DNA of 64,000 nucleotides from Campanula takesimana (GCA_026119855.1 JAOWBW010000382.1:1-64000), one strand, 5' to 3'; numbered from the stretch's first letter, positions 1 to 12,499 are shown. Made by a program: numbers and translations. Notes: generated by a model from the sequence alone, not told the origin.

Positions 1-747
1 AACAGAAGTATGACTTTCGTTAAAAAAAACTAACAAAACGTTTCTTTAATAATCCAAAAAATGTAAACTTTCGTTAAAAAAACTAACAAAACGTTTCTTT
101 TAACACATCCTTTCAATGGGACGGTGGTGGGTATCTCATCACTTTCTCATGTTTCCTTTTCATTTTGAGTTAGTTTCGTTAAATATATAGTGAACTCGTT
201 AAAAATTTAATGGGTTTTGAGTAGGTTGCATTATTTGATAAATGATAGTAAAGTACGTTTCATATATCTGTCACTAGTGAATAGGTTGCATTATTTGATA
301 ATAGAGGCTTAGTACGTTGCATCAAGCACTAATTATTCCCTACTATTTTGTCTCCTCTCCCTATTTGCTGTTGGACCAAAAAAAAAATCGTCAAAATAAT
401 TATTAAAGTGTTCCAGTGATTATTTATTTTATTAAATATAATAAGAGTAATGTAAATAAATACACTTAATAAAATAAACTTGGTATTTAAATCATTAAAG
501 TGTTCCAGTGATTATTTTTCTTTTGTTTAGTTTCATTTTAACGAATTTACTTTACTTTCTTTTTTATTTTTATTTTCAATTGTTATATTTTATTTGGTTT
601 AATTTTCTCACTCTCATAGATGAACAATTTTGTGGGCTTTATTCTTAAAAAGAAAAATAAATGAGAAGTTAAACTAGCTGAGTAGGTGAAGTTGTGCATT
701 TAAGAGGAGAGGGAAAGGTAAAAGTTAAATAAACTTGGCTTTATATA
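1..747. other. AT-rich intergenic DNA with short direct repeats
   Basis: No gene is seen. Three pairs of short direct repeats are visible: 14-49 with 68-102, 222-240 with 282-300, and 402-425 with 494-517. They look like local duplications in non-coding DNA. Confidence 0.5.
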
Positions 748-749
748 TA

Positions 750-1030
750 CTCCCTCCGTCCCATTGAGAGGGAGACTAGAGGAGTGGGCACGATATTTAA
801 GATAAGTGATATATATGTGGTAGAAAATGAAGAGAGAGAATGAGTGGGGAAATAGTGGTGTTGGTTGAATAAATGAGTGGTGGAAAAATGAAGAGAGAGA
901 ATGAGTGGGGTTAAATAGTGGGGAATGATGAATATAAGTATATTAAAAACATTTCTATTTTGGGTAGTCTCACTTTAAGTGGGACGGCCCAAAAAGGAAA
1001 GAAGTCTCACTTCTAGTGGGACGGAGGGAG
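750..1030. mobile_element. Stowaway-like MITE (about 282-bp subfamily)
   Basis: Ends are CTCCCTCCGTCCC and its reverse complement, flanked by TA on both sides, which is the Stowaway (Tc1/mariner) signature. The interior carries the GAGAGAGAATGAGTGGGG word shared with the copies at 21609, 22638, 29006 and 44465. It is non-coding. Confidence 0.9.
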
Positions 1031-1060
1031 TATATAGATAGGGAGACATATATATATATA

Positions 1061-1309
1061 CTCCCTCCGTCCCACTCGAATTAGGATGAATTTCCATTTT
1101 GGGTGTCCATTCAAATTAGGAACCCAAAAATAGAAGTTTTTTATTTAATGGGACCCACATTCACACTCACAACAACTTTCCACTCATTATTCTCTACCTC
1201 ACTTTCTCTCTCTTACTTCACTTTTCATACTCACAACACCTACTTCACTAACACTTTTTCTTAATCCCCGTGCCCAACCAAAAATCTAATTCAGATGGGA
1301 CGGAGGGAG
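1061..1309. mobile_element. Stowaway-like MITE
   Basis: Intact 13-bp ends flanked by TA. It lies only 30 bp from the previous MITE. The terminal repeats extend inward (ACTCGAATTAGGA against TCTAATTCAGAT). Confidence 0.85.
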
Positions 1310-1489
1310 TATATATTAAAAATTAATGTAATATTAGTGGAGTAGTTGCTTGTGAGTATAAAGTGTGAGGAATGAGAGAGAATGTATTGAAGGAATAGTA
1401 AATGAATAATTGTTGTGAGTATGACAAATTAGTCTCATTGAATTAAAAAAAATCTATTAAATTTCTATTTTAAATATGATTAATTATTA

Positions 1490-1692
1490 CTCCCTCCGCT
1501 CCAAATTTATGTTACTATAATTAAATGCGTGAGTTAAGAAAAATAGGTATTATGAGAATGATAGAGAAAATAAAATAGTGGATAGTTATGTGAGTAGTGA
1601 GAATATAGAAAATTGAATATTTTTTGTAAAGTAACAAAGTATGAGACGCCCAAAATTGGAAAAAAGTAACTATAAGTTTGGGACGAAGGAAG
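1490..1692. mobile_element. Stowaway-like MITE, slightly decayed
   Basis: The left end is CTCCCTCCGCTCC and the right end is GGGACGAAGGAAG, with TA at both sides. The subterminal repeats match imperfectly. Confidence 0.75.
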
Positions 1693-1801
1693 TAATAGAA
1701 AAGATAAAGAAAAATCTATGCTTTATAATCAAAAGAAAATTTGTGCTCTTTGTTATACCAGATATTTACTTCTATCTGATTTCAAAGAGTGTGTTTTGAA
1801 A

Positions 1802-1950
1802 GAAACTAGTTCCTCCATAAGTTATAAAAAGTCCTGTTTTTAACACTTCAATCCAAACCTAAACCTAAACCCTAAACCTTAAATCCTAAACCCTAAAACT
1901 TGATCCCTATAAAAATAGGGCTTTTTATAACTTACGGAGAAACTAGTTTC
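1802..1950. repeat. Small inverted-repeat element with telomere-like core
   Basis: The outer arms are about 40 bp and inverted (GAAACTAGTTCCTCCATAAG against its complement ending at 1950). Between them is a degenerate CCTAAAC/CCCTAAA tract at about 1853-1905. A second copy with the same arms and core is at 46330-46479, so this is a dispersed family and not a chance telomere-like run. No clear TSD was found. Confidence 0.65.
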
Positions 1951-2167
1951 CCCCAAAATTTTCTCGATTTCAAATTGTAAAATTTATCGGTTGAGTGTCA
2001 TTTATAGTTACAAAATTTTATTATTCTTTACTCACACATTATTTTCTACTTACTTTTTTTCTCTCACTTAATTATAATAATTTAAACTCACAATACATCA
2101 TATTTATAATTTATTGTAATTCAAATACATAATTTTATTTTTTTAATTTAAAATGAAACAGATGAAG

Positions 2168-2774
2168 TAGGTTGACCAACACGGTTCCGGTTCTGAACCG
2201 CCGGTTTCAGAAAGCTTGAACCGTAACCGAAACGTTTCTCTTCCTGTTATGGTTACGGTTAGGAACCGCCGGTTCACGGTTGGAACCGTCGGTCCACAGT
2301 TTCTTTTTTATTATTATTTATTTTTTTAACAATTTTTTTAATAGTATTTATTACCGATTTTATTTTTTACAAAAAGGTATAGAAAAATATTTAATAAATT
2401 CAAGAGGTCCGTCCTCTTTTCTTTTATATACTCAACATTTTTATTATTTTTATTCACTTAATTTAGCTAAAAATTTAGCCAAAACGCAACTTTCTTGTTA
2501 ACTTTCCGTTAGTACGGTTAATTCTGATGAAACCATTAGAAATCTGACGGTTTTCTAACGGTTTTGCTGAAGGTTCTGGTTCCGGTTCGGCTGGCGTTCG
2601 GAACCTCCGGTTCACGGTTTTCAAAGGGGATGAACTAGAACCAGCCCGTGTTACAAACGGTCCCGGTCATACGATTCTGTTTTTGTCAAGGTTCAAGGCG
2701 TTTCTGGCCTTTCCGGTTTCGGTTCTAGGCAGGTTGATGTTCCGGTCCGATTCCGGTTCTGTTCGGCCATCCTA
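2168..2774 (-). mobile_element. Non-autonomous hAT-like element rich in ACCGG/CCGGTT
   Basis: A perfect 8-bp TSD (AGATGAAG at 2160-2167 and 2775-2782) brackets ends TAGGTTGACCAACACGG and the complement of TAGGATGGCCGAACAG. Both subterminal zones hold many CCGGTT/AACCG words, while the middle is AT-rich and has no transposase. An 8-bp TSD and short TAGG-type ends fit hAT. A related copy in the opposite orientation is at 31163-31792. Strand is assigned relative to that copy. Confidence 0.8.
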
Positions 2775-2782
2775 AGATGAAG

Positions 2783-3320
2783 TGTTATTGATTTGTATTA
2801 AATAACCAGAAAAAAAAAAAAGCACGAAGGTCTATAATTCTAGAGTTAGTCTTATGAAAAATCGGTTTTACACTAAGAGATGTAAAACTTGTTTTACATT
2901 AAAAAATTATGTTTATATTAAGGGATAAAACATGTTTACACTAAAGCGAATGTAAAACAAGTTTTTCTTGAGATTTTCTGATAATTCTATACAGACAAAA
3001 GTGACTTTTAGATTAGATTCAGAATGAAATGTGTAGGTCCCGCTGTTTCCATTCATGACAAAATACTTTCATCATTGCTTCCATTTCCCCGTTCCAAATT
3101 ACATTTTTGGTATGGGTGTCCAGGAAACCCCGTTACAACTGATACTGACGTGGCCATCTCTGGATGCTGAATCGTAACTCAACCAATGACATTGCGGCAT
3201 CTATACTCTTCGGAGGTCTGTCAACCTCAGCGTGTCTACTCCTCCTCCCGATTTAGGTATTTTAATTTTATATTCCCCATCTTGAAAATATTTTTCATTA
3301 AATTTTAATACTAATAAATA
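2783..3320. other. Intergenic, no feature recognised
   Basis: AT-rich DNA without an open reading frame of note, a recognisable repeat or an RNA gene. Confidence 0.4.
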
Positions 3321-3584
3321 CTCCATCCGTTTCATAATACATGTCGTTTTAGACTCCTTCACACATATTAAGAAATGCAATTAATACATATTAAAAAAGA
3401 TATGTGCCCCTAAAAATATCCAATTGCTTAGGCATTTAAATGCTTATACAAGAAATAGTTCACAATTAATGAATAGGGAATAATAGGTAAACACGAGTAA
3501 TTCTTTCTTGGTAAAAGTAAAACGTCAAATATTTTGGAACAAAAAATTGCTCCTAAAACGTCATGTATTATGAAACGGGGGGAG
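3321..3584. mobile_element. Stowaway-like MITE, decayed ends
   Basis: The ends CTCCATCCGTTTCATAATAC and GAAACGGGGGGAG are inverted. Subterminal ACATGTCGTTTTAG matches AAAACGTCATGTATTAT near the right end. TA flanks the right side. Confidence 0.75.
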
Positions 3585-3607
3585 TATAAGTAAATTTTTA
3601 ATTAATA

Positions 3608-3881
3608 CTCCCTCCGTACTTAAGACCAAATTTTTTGACACATATTAAGAAAAGTAGAGAGAGAAATAGTGGGAGAAGGTGTTTGTGTGTATGGAAAATT
3701 AAATAGAAGAGAGAATGAGTGGGGAAAGAGTAAGTTGATTGGTGTTGTGAGTGTAAAAGTAAAGTAAGAGAAAGAATGAGTGAGAGAAATAATAAAGATT
3801 CTTTGTCATTTTAGGCAGTCTCAAGTCACGTGGAATAGACGGAAAAGGAAATAAGTCTCAAGTGACATGAAACGGAGGGAG
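3608..3881. mobile_element. Stowaway-like MITE
   Basis: Ends are CTCCCTCCGTACTT and AAACGGAGGGAG with TA flanks. The interior has the GAGAGAATGAGTGGGG word of the 282-bp subfamily. Confidence 0.8.
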
Positions 3882-4152
3882 TATTTACAATATTTAATTA
3901 TTTCATTATACATTTAACTTTTCACTCATAACTCATTTCAGTATAAATTATCAATGGAGAAGTATTTAACACTCTTGTTTGAGAAAGATAACTCTGTTAA
4001 GATTTTTGCTCAACTCAATTATATTTTGATTAAAATTCATGTTTTATTATTTTATTAATTTTAAAATTATTATTAATACATTAAAATTAATTTTAATAAT
4101 AATTTTAAATTTTTATCAAGATAATCAAGCATTCGTTCTCACTATTTTAATA

Positions 4153-4414
4153 CTCCCTCTTTCCCTAAATAAGTGTTCAAATTTCATTTTAAGGGACATA
4201 TGAAAATCTTAAAATCTTAACTTTTTGTACAATTTGGTGGCAAAGATTCTTATATAATCTTGTAATCCTCTTTGCAAACATTTAGTTTTCCAAGTATAAA
4301 GAGACCGGTGAAAAAAAAAAAAAAAACATTTAGAGACAAAGTTATGTTAAAAAAAACACTCATTTTGGGACAAAGATTTTCTAGAAATAGACACTCATTT
4401 AGGGACAAAGGGAG
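4153..4414. mobile_element. Stowaway-like MITE ('AATGAGTGTCC' subfamily)
   Basis: Ends CTCCCTCTTTCCCTAAAT and ATTTAGGGACAAAGGGAG are inverted with TA flanks. The interior is shared with copies at 16979, 20921, 25787 and 38084 (TTTGCAAACATTTAGTTTT and relatives). Confidence 0.8.
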
Positions 4415-5092
4415 TAATAAATATTGTTATGTAAATCTTGAATATGCTAAATGGACACTCTAAACTAAAGGAGTTCAAGTGGTCTCATATAGCATATAAT
4501 AATAATATTTCCTTTGTTTTATAATGAACTTTCTTTTAAAATAATAGTAATTTTTATTTTTTTAGCGTTATTATGAATAAATTTAAAGTAATAATTTTAA
4601 ATTGATTTAATTATACTAATGAAAAGTAAATCGTATAGTTGATAGGATTGTTCATGGTGTATCAATATCAAATTTTATATTTTTATTAGTACAATTAAAT
4701 CAACTTAATATCATTATTCAAAGTTCTCTCATAATAAGAAAAATAAAATGAGAAGATCATTTTTTTAACGAAAAGGGCAAGGCCCCCTAAATTATTAAAA
4801 TGAAATAAAAAATACAGAGAAGTGATGGGGACTAGGCCTAAACCATCACAAAAAGAAAGGAAAAAATAAAAATAAATAAATCAAAAAATGAGAAGATCAA
4901 CTTGAAACATGGGGAGTAAGATTTTCTTTCCGTAACAAGATAAATTGTTATTATATCTTCATATAAAAACTAATTGAAAGCAATATACTATAATATAACT
5001 AATGTAAAAATAAAAAAATAAAAATAAATATTTATCAATAACGACACTTATTATAAAAAATAATTAAATAAATAAAGGAGTTTTTTAATAAA
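4415..5092. other. AT-rich intergenic DNA
   Basis: A probable decayed repeat with AAGTTCTCTCATAATAAG-like inverted words lies near 4510-4745. No gene or boundary can be supported. Confidence 0.3.
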
Positions 5093-5269
5093 CTCCTTCC
5101 GTCTCATAATAAATATTGTATTTTTTTTAGCCCGTCCTAAAGTAAATATCAAATCATTAAATAAAAAAAGTGGCTTACAACAATTTACAATAGTACAAAT
5201 AATGTGCAAAGAAATGAAACACATTCTTAAATTAACGTCAAATACGTAATTTATTATAAGACAAAGAGA
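5093..5269. mobile_element. Probable decayed Stowaway-like MITE
   Basis: The left end CTCCTTCCGTCTCATAATAA faces a weak right end ACAAAGAGAATA preceded by TTATTATAAG. The TIR match is poor, so the call rests mainly on the left end. Confidence 0.4.
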
Positions 5270-5279
5270 ATAATATGTA

Positions 5280-6413
5280 GGGCAAATTGCAATTTAGTTA
5301 CCTGTGTTTGTCATCATGTTTCAATTGGTTATCCAATTTGTATTTGTTACAATTTGGTTACTGAATGTGTTATTTTGTTGCAATCAGGTGTAATTTTGGA
5401 TGAATCGTAAAAAGATAACGACAATGGATGAAAAACGTAACTTCTTGATTGAGTTTTTTGTTCAGTTTTTGTTTTTAAAGATCATGATTGTGTACGTATG
5501 CGCGTGTGATTTTTTAATTTTATTTTGAATTCAGATTTAGGTTTTGAATGAGACTGTGTTCTTGAATCAAGTACAATATGTTATTGTGCTTTTTTTGTTG
5601 TTGGAATTTTTGGGATTCACGGTGGAGCAATGCTAGCGGTCACAAAATCTTGCTCACAAGATGAGGTGACGATATTTTATTGATTGCATCGATAATGTGC
5701 TCGCCACACTCTAATTAAAACACAATAAAATAATTACACCTAGGATTTGTGAGCAAGATTTTGTGATTTTTATATGCCCCTAGTATTATTCTTCACAGTG
5801 ATGGCACTAATGGTGGTGTTGGCTAAAACAATGATGAATGAATGTTCAAGTCCACCAACGAATTCCAGGGAGATTGGAATATGGTCAACTGCAGCTTATT
5901 CAACTCTTTCCTTTCTGAACTTATTATTTTTTTATTTTTTTTAAAAAGAATCCCTGTCTGAACTTCTAAATAAAAGTGTTGTAGCATTTAAGGTTTTAAT
6001 TTTACATCAATTACGGTTTTAATTTTAAGCCCCATTTTAATTTAAAGATTTATTTTTCAACTTAATGTATCGATATTTTAACTGAAAAAATAAAGTTATT
6101 CGAAGTATTTAGGATGAGTAGGAAAACTAAGTATGAATTAGATTAATGACAAATTATGTAAGTTTTTTTAACATTTTTAAGAGCTAGGGGGCGTAGTGAG
6201 ATAATTTAAACTGTAGGGCTGATCATTGCAATTTTAAAAGAAGCTTGTTACGTTTTTTCATCCGTTTTCGCTAGTTTTTTAACGGTCCGTCCAAAATTAC
6301 ACTTGATTATTGCAACAAGAAGACACATTCAATAACTAAATTGTAACAAACACAAATTGGATAACCAATTGAAACATGATAACAAACACAAGTAACTAAA
6401 TTGCAATTTGCCC
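5280..6413. mobile_element. Non-autonomous MULE-like element with about 150-bp TIRs
   Basis: The terminal repeats start GGGCAAATTGCAATTTAGTT and stay alignable for roughly 150 bp on each side. The flanks TAATATGTA (5271-5279) and TAATATATA (6414-6422) are a 9-bp TSD with one mismatch, typical of Mutator-like elements. The interior has no transposase. A hAT-type MITE sits inside at 5625-5792. Confidence 0.8.
5625..5792. mobile_element. hAT-type MITE nested in the MULE
   Basis: Ends are GAGCAATGCTAG and the complement of AGAATAATACTAGGGGCA. The flanks TCACGGTG and TCACAGTG form an 8-bp TSD with one mismatch. It shares subterminal TCACAAAATCTTGCTCACAA with the copies at 24317 and 46834. Confidence 0.75.
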
Positions 6414-6593
6414 TAATATATATTAGTATATGGCACAGAGAACAACTCTGATGTCATGTGATCAGGTAAAGGTAAAGAGATCTAGCTCAATCGACATTAT
6501 GTATTTTTTTATTGTATAAAAGATTTCGAGTTTAATCTCCACCAAATATATTTTGAAATGCACTCATGTCATAATAGTTTAAAACATTTTGAA

Positions 6594-6654
<61 letters not shown>
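6594..6654. repeat. (AT)n microsatellite
   Basis: About 30 AT units. The overlapping reading frames on both strands (runs of Tyr-Ile) are artefacts of the repeat. Confidence 0.9.
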
Positions 6655-6657
<3 letters not shown>

Positions 6658-6830
6658 ATTTTTTTATTTTTTTTTGGAGAAAAGTCATGTGAGACAAATA
6701 GGGGTACTACGTATGTACACGGTGTCTCATCATTATAGTCGGTGGTGGAGAAGCAAATGTATCGGTGACGATTAGAAAAAATGGTAAGGTTAATCATTCC
6801 TTTCAAAAACGCATACGAATATATATAGTA

Positions 6831-7070
6831 TTCTCTCTCGGTACCATTTTAAATTATACAATTTAAAAAAAAAGTTAAAAAAAAAAGTAATTTATTATGA
6901 GGGTTGATAGTTGGGTAGGAGAGAGAAAGTAGGGTATAAACTAGTTGATGTGAGTATGACAACTGAGTTCCATTAAATGAAAATTATTAAAAACTTTCTA
7001 ACTTTGAATTTTACACTTTCTATGAGACTCAAAATGATAAATTTTATAATTTAAAATGGGACGGAGGGAG
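6831..7070. mobile_element. Stowaway-like MITE
   Basis: The right end ATGGGACGGAGGGAG is intact and the left end TTCTCTCTCGGTACC is decayed. Subterminal TTTTAAATTATAC matches its inverted copy. TA is on both flanks. Confidence 0.75.
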
Positions 7071-7782
7071 TATACATTTCATCTGCCTCAAATTGAGATT
7101 ACAGATATTATTTTATGTTTCTAGTGTTTTATTTCGGATCAAATAATAATTTGGTCATTAACTTGACATTTATATTAGTTTGGTTTTTCATAAATATTTT
7201 TTATTAGTTTGGTCCCTTTTGTTAGCTTTCTTTGCCAATTTTCCCTCCTTCCGTATGTTAATATTCAAAAATACAAAAAATACCCATATACTAAATAATA
7301 TTTTGATCCATAAACTTGATACATTTTATCAGTTTAGCCCTTTATGATGGGATATTTTGAATTAATTTGTTACTTCCCTACATTTTCGCTATTTTTTAAT
7401 GTTACAATAAATAAATTCCCTTGACATGAAATTGATCATTAGTTTTATTTTTTTGAATCCAATTTATCGAAAATTATAACAATAGGAAACAAGAGGAACA
7501 AAAAAAAAAGAAGAAAAAAAGAGAGATCAAATGTGGAAATTGGCATATAAAATCATTGTCGATGAAATAACAATCATGCACGATTAAACTAATAAAAACC
7601 ACCAAGTATAGGACCAACGTATTATTTAATTCAGGGATATGTTGGGTATTTCAGAATAGTTCACATATAGAAGAGGTAAACTAACACAAAAAGACAACAT
7701 GAGGACCAAATTAATTAAAAAAAAATCGTAAAGGACCAAACTAATAAAAAGTGTCAAGTTCAAGGACCAAATTATTATTTAA

Positions 7783-8035
7783 AGTTAAAACCGGGTATAG
7801 GGAAGAAATGTGGAGAAAAATAAAATCAGTTTATTTCCTTGAATTTGCCGAGTAGATACATACATTATATACAAAGACTTTTCCTTGGAGACTAAGTCTA
7901 ATCCCTACAAAATAGCTAGTAAAATATATCCTACCTATTTACATCTTTATCAAATAGGTAACCTAACTAATTAAGGATACACACAAAAAGAAAGAGATAT
8001 GCCGAGATCTTGAGAATCTCGGTTATCTCTTAACA
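7783..8035 (-). repeat. 3' LTR of copia copy 1
   Basis: On the minus strand it starts TGTTAAGAGATAACC and ends CCCGGTTTTAACT. It is nearly identical to 12526-12777. Confidence 0.92.
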
Positions 8036-8048
8036 CCCCCCCCCCTCA
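8036..8048 (-). other. Polypurine tract of copia copy 1
   Basis: A run of G on the minus strand (GAGGGGGGGGGG) directly abuts the 3' LTR. It would prime plus-strand DNA synthesis. Confidence 0.8.
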
Positions 8049-9609
8049 AGTTGGAGCGTGCAATTCACAAACGCCCAACTTGCCTAGGATATGTAGAAAC
8101 TGTCGACTGCGCAATGCCTTAGTAAGAAGATCAGCCAACTGTGAAGTCGTATGAACATAGGCAGTTGTGATGACACTTGACTGAACAGCATCGAGAACAA
8201 GATGGCAGTCAACTTCAATGTGTTTGGATCGCTTATGATGGATAGGATTTTGGGCCATATGCAATGCGGATTGACTATCACACAAAACAGTCATAGGAGC
8301 TGAATGGGAAATGCCGAACGAACCAAGCAAACTACGCAGACATTTTAATTCACACGTGGCGCTCGCCATATAACGATATTCTGCCTCAGCCGATGATCGT
8401 GAAATAGTAGTCTGTTTCTTGGTTTTCAAGAGATTGGAGAGTGACCCAAGAAAACAAAATAAGCGGTAAGAGAGCGCCGAGTGAGAGGACAGCTTGCCCA
8501 ATCAGAGTCACAATATGCTCGGAGATGAAAAACAGAATCAGAGCGCAACAAAATACCTTGGCCCGGACGATTCTTAAGATACCGAACAACACGCAGAGTG
8601 GCTGTCCAATGAGCCTTCTTAGGCCGAGTCATGAACTGTGCAAGCGTATGCACACTGTAGGATAGCTCCGGGCGAGTAATAGTAAGATAGATAAGTCGAC
8701 CCACAAGTCGCCTATTAGCCTCAGGATCTCGTAGATCATCATCTTCAGTCAAAGCCAAACGGTGATTCTGCTCAATAGGAGTAATGGCTGGACATGCTCC
8801 AAGAAGACCAGCCTCAGAAAGTATATCAAGCGCATACTTGCGCTGAGACAAAAAAATATCATCCGGATGTTCTCCACTTCAAGCCCCAAAAAATACTTAA
8901 GACGCCCAAGGTCTTTCATGTGAAAGCAACTACTAAGATAGTCCTTGAAGCGGTTAATGGCAACCGGATCATTCCCACCAATAACCAAGTCATCAACATA
9001 GACAAGAACATGTATCTCAGCAGCGGAAGTCTTGAAAGAGAACAAAGAATAGTCGGAACATGATTGGACCAATCCATACTTCTTCAATGCCATAGAAAGT
9101 TTGGCAAACCAACAACGGGGAGCTTGCCGAAGACCATATAATGATTTTTTAAGTTTACAAACCCTCCCAGAAGATGAGTCTGAATGTCCCAAGGGTACCT
9201 TCATATACACATCCTCACTAAGATCACCGTGTAGAAAGGCATTGTAAACATCCATTTGATGAAGTTCTCATCCTTTAACCGCAGCAACGCTAAGAAAAAC
9301 TCATATCGTAACCATTTTGATGGTGGGTGCAAATATTTCCTTGAAGTCAACACCTTCAACTTGTCTATTTCCTAATATCACCAACCGAGCTTTACAACGC
9401 TCAATTGTCCCATCAGCATTGTACTTTATTTTATAAACACATTTGTTACCAATCACCTTCTTATCAAGAGGAGCATCCACCAACTCCCATGTTCCATTCT
9501 GATCAAGAGCATTAAGCTCTTTAGTTATAGCCTCGCGCCATTGAGGAAGCATAACCGCTTCACTATAATGTTTTGGCTCAACACCTGAGTCAATAGCAGC
9601 AAAAAACAA
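8046..9609 (-). pseudogene. Copia RT-RNase H region, frames broken
   Basis: Reverse transcriptase is readable in pieces at 9301-9609 (NGTWELVDAPLDKK, the RT N-terminus), 8749-9255 (with the catalytic YVDD motif) and 8426-8851. RNase H follows at 8046-8501 (CDSDWAS in the preceding piece, then SSAEAEY), carrying the expected acidic residues. At least three frameshifts separate the pieces, so no full-length enzyme can be made. In an intact copy this would copy element RNA into DNA inside cytoplasmic particles. Confidence 0.85.
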
Positions 9610-9835
9610 CGATGTGCAGACGAGAATTTAGTGCAATTGACAAAGTGTGATAAGGGATAACAAGTACCTGAAGATTTGGATTGAGAAGATGGATGGGAAG
9701 GGGTGTAGCTTGAGTGGTGTGCGCCTGTGATTGTCCCAACTCATATTCAGAAGCTGGATATCTGGTAGAAGGAACCTTAACTCACTGACCACGTCCCAAA
9801 TTTTCTGGCTCAATCAATTCGGCAGGCTGTTCAAC

Positions 9836-11656
9836 CTATTCAGACAACTGTACTGGAATCTGTTCTGTCAACTGGTCAGTCACCTGGTCAGTCAGTTGGT
9901 CAGAAACTGGGCCTGGAACTTCATCAGCGGCTGGTATCTGTGCTGCCAACTGTTCGGTCACCTGTGCATTGGGTTGTGTAGTCAACTCACCAGTCACATG
10001 TACATCTTCTTCACAATGCTCCATATCGGAAGAACAAATAAAAATATCAAAATACGTGTATGCTCCATCCTGGTCAGCCCGACTGTGAGCAAAAGGGAAC
10101 TCCTTTTCCACAAAAATAACATCCCGAGAAACGAGTAATTTATTTTCATCAAGATCATACACATACCATCCTTTCTTACCAAGAGGGTACCCCAAGAACA
10201 CACATCGCCTACTTCGACTTGCAAACTTATCATTATCACGCCGGGAATAATGGACATAACATAAAGATCCAAACACCCGAATATGTGAGTAAGAATGAGT
10301 TTTCCCAAAAATAATTTCATAAGGAGTTTTCCCACTTAACAATTTTGAGGGGGTTCGATTAATCAAATACCCAGCCGCTAACACACATTCCCCCCAAAAT
10401 TTGACCGGTAATTTTGCTTGAAACATTAAAGCACGAGACACATTCAAAATATGCCTATGCTTTCTTTCCACCCTTCCATTTTGTTGGGACGTACGCACAC
10501 AAGTAGCGTGGTGTTCAATTCCATGTTCAAGAAAATATTTTTCCAAACAACTAAATTCCGTCTCATTATCACTCCTAATTTTCTTAACTCGTTTATTAAA
10601 TTGCCTCTCCACCATGGCAAGAAAATTTTTCAAAATTTGAGAAACATCACCCTTGTACTTGACCAAATAAACCCACACCGCACGAGAACAATCATCCACA
10701 ATGGTTAAAAAATAAACAGCACCACACAAAGCAGGTTTCCGATAATCACCCCAAATATCGCAATGGATTAAATCGAAAATTTCATTAGAATTACTTTCAC
10801 TTAGTGAAAACGTGTCCCTACTTTGCTTAGCCTTGCAACAAATCTCACAAACGTCTTTATGAATACTACTATGATTAATAAAAGGTAACAAACCCACTAT
10901 TTTGCTTGACGGATGTCCGAGTCGCTGATGCCACAACTGAAAACTGCCAGATTCTCTAATGTTGCACACTTGCGTTGTCGGTGACCTCCTCAAGTAGTAC
11001 AACCCCTCGTCCAGTTCACCCGCTATAATCAAAATCTTTGAGACCCAGTCCTGTACAACACATTGTTTGTCAGAAAAATGCACCAAATAATTAGAATCTC
11101 GAAGCAATTGAGAGACAGATAAGAGGTTGCAGTTAAAAATTGGGGCATATAGAACATTTTTTAAAACAAGATTCGTGGCAATCTCAACATTGCCTTCTTT
11201 CGTGGCTTTCATGTATCTCCCATTAGGCAAAACAATGCGATCTGCCTTAATATCATGAACATCACTGAGCAAAGAGATGTCCCCTGTTATATGCCGATTG
11301 GCTCCACTATCGACAAGCCAACGTTCATCATTCATCTTACCAGTTGTTTTGCCAGTTGTGCTGACAGTTGTCGGCACCTGTGTTTGCATAAAATTATTGA
11401 AGTTGTTCCATTGATCTGCTGTGAATCCCAGCGCTCTAGCCTGATCTGGAACCCCTTCGATACTTACCTCTGCATTGTTGGACCTTGTGCTCGGCTTCCC
11501 TTGATCTTTTCTTCCCGAAGAAGATTGGCTTCCGCCGCTTCCTTTCGCTGGCTTTCCTCGCTGGTCTTCCCACCATTCTGGATATCCTATCAGCCTGAAG
11601 CACGAATCCACACTGTGTCCTTTCTTCCTGCAGTGAGAGCAAGTAACATTGCTCAT
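9836..11656 (-). pseudogene. Copia gag C-terminus, protease and integrase frame (606 aa)
   Basis: This is the longest intact frame of copy 1. A CCHC zinc knuckle lies at residues 5-18 (CSHCRKKGHSVDSC). The aspartic protease motif is WLVDSGANRHITGD. Integrase shows the HQRLGHPSSK zinc-binding region, then the DDE triad in CDIWGDY, RSDNETEF and QQNGRVERKH. The C-terminus ends in a Gln/Thr/Val-rich tail of repeated DQLTDQVT-like units. The N-terminal part of gag is in other frames (11436-12026 and 12092-12499), so the polyprotein is broken. Confidence 0.88.
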
Positions 11657-12026
11657 ATCCTTTCTTTTCTGTCAAGCCAATTGACGAGCCATCTGTGCTC
11701 ACAACTGGTCTGTCAACTATCCTATCAACTGTTCGAGCGACAAAACTTGCTGGAGTCGGAAAATCTCCATGTCCGCCTCCCAGCACTTGTTTTTCCCTTA
11801 TAGCATTCGAATAAGCCTTATTCACATAAGGAAGTGGCTCCGTATTGACAATAGAGGTTTTCACGTTTTCAAACTTTAGAGATTCCAACCCCATGACGAA
11901 TTGATGAACCCGTTCCTCCTCACGTCTTTTTACCAAAACAGCCCCAATATTGCACTTACAACCCGAACATGAACATGTCGGCAATGTCTCAAAGTCATTG
12001 AGAGCACCCATAGTTTCTTTATCCAC
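11436..12026 (-). pseudogene. Copia gag central part, out of frame
   Basis: The frame reads ALNDFETLPTCSCSGCKCN then REEERVHQFVMGL, the typical middle of copia-type gag. It aligns with the continuous frame 53352-54677 of copy 2. It loses gag homology near 11660, where a frameshift moves coding into the neighbouring frame. Confidence 0.75.
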
Positions 12027-12091
12027 CCGTAATAAGAAGCCACACTTTCATTCTTCCCTTGTCTGCAGTTTGCTATATTCGCCTTCAACTG

Positions 12092-12499
12092 TTAAGTCTT
12101 CGGTCCATTCCCCAACGAGAATCGTTCCTTCAAATCATCCCACAAAACCTTCGCTTCGTCCACATAGGTAATAGTGGAGCGAAGAGTTGGTTCTATCGTA
12201 TTAAAAATCCATGAAACAATCATGGAATTCACCGTCCACCATTGGTCTACTTCATCAACATCGTCAGGACATAGGATTCTGCCATCAATGAATCCGGTTT
12301 TCGTCTTCGCTCGAAGCGATCCTTTGACAACTCGTGCCCATTCTTCATAATTCTCACCCTTCATCTGAACATGGGTGATAATCATTCCTGGATTGTCACT
12401 TGAAGAAAGAAAATAAGGAGATCTCTTTTCTTCCTTGATCTCCTTACCTTTGCCGGAATTTTCAACTCCGGGTTTCTGAGCTTCATCGTCGCCGGCCAT
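12092..12499 (-). pseudogene. Copia gag N-terminus
   Basis: The likely start is the Met of MAGDDEAQKPGV at 12499, just inside the primer-binding site. The frame contains GENYEEWARVVKGSLRAKTK, the conserved N-terminal gag region. It runs out of frame near 12092. Confidence 0.75.

Noticed and set aside
1853..1905. True interstitial telomere
   Set aside because: The tract is degenerate and bounded by inverted arms found again at 46330, so it is part of a dispersed element.
6579..6806. Overlapping ORFs on both strands
   Set aside because: They are Tyr-Ile runs translated from an (AT)n microsatellite.
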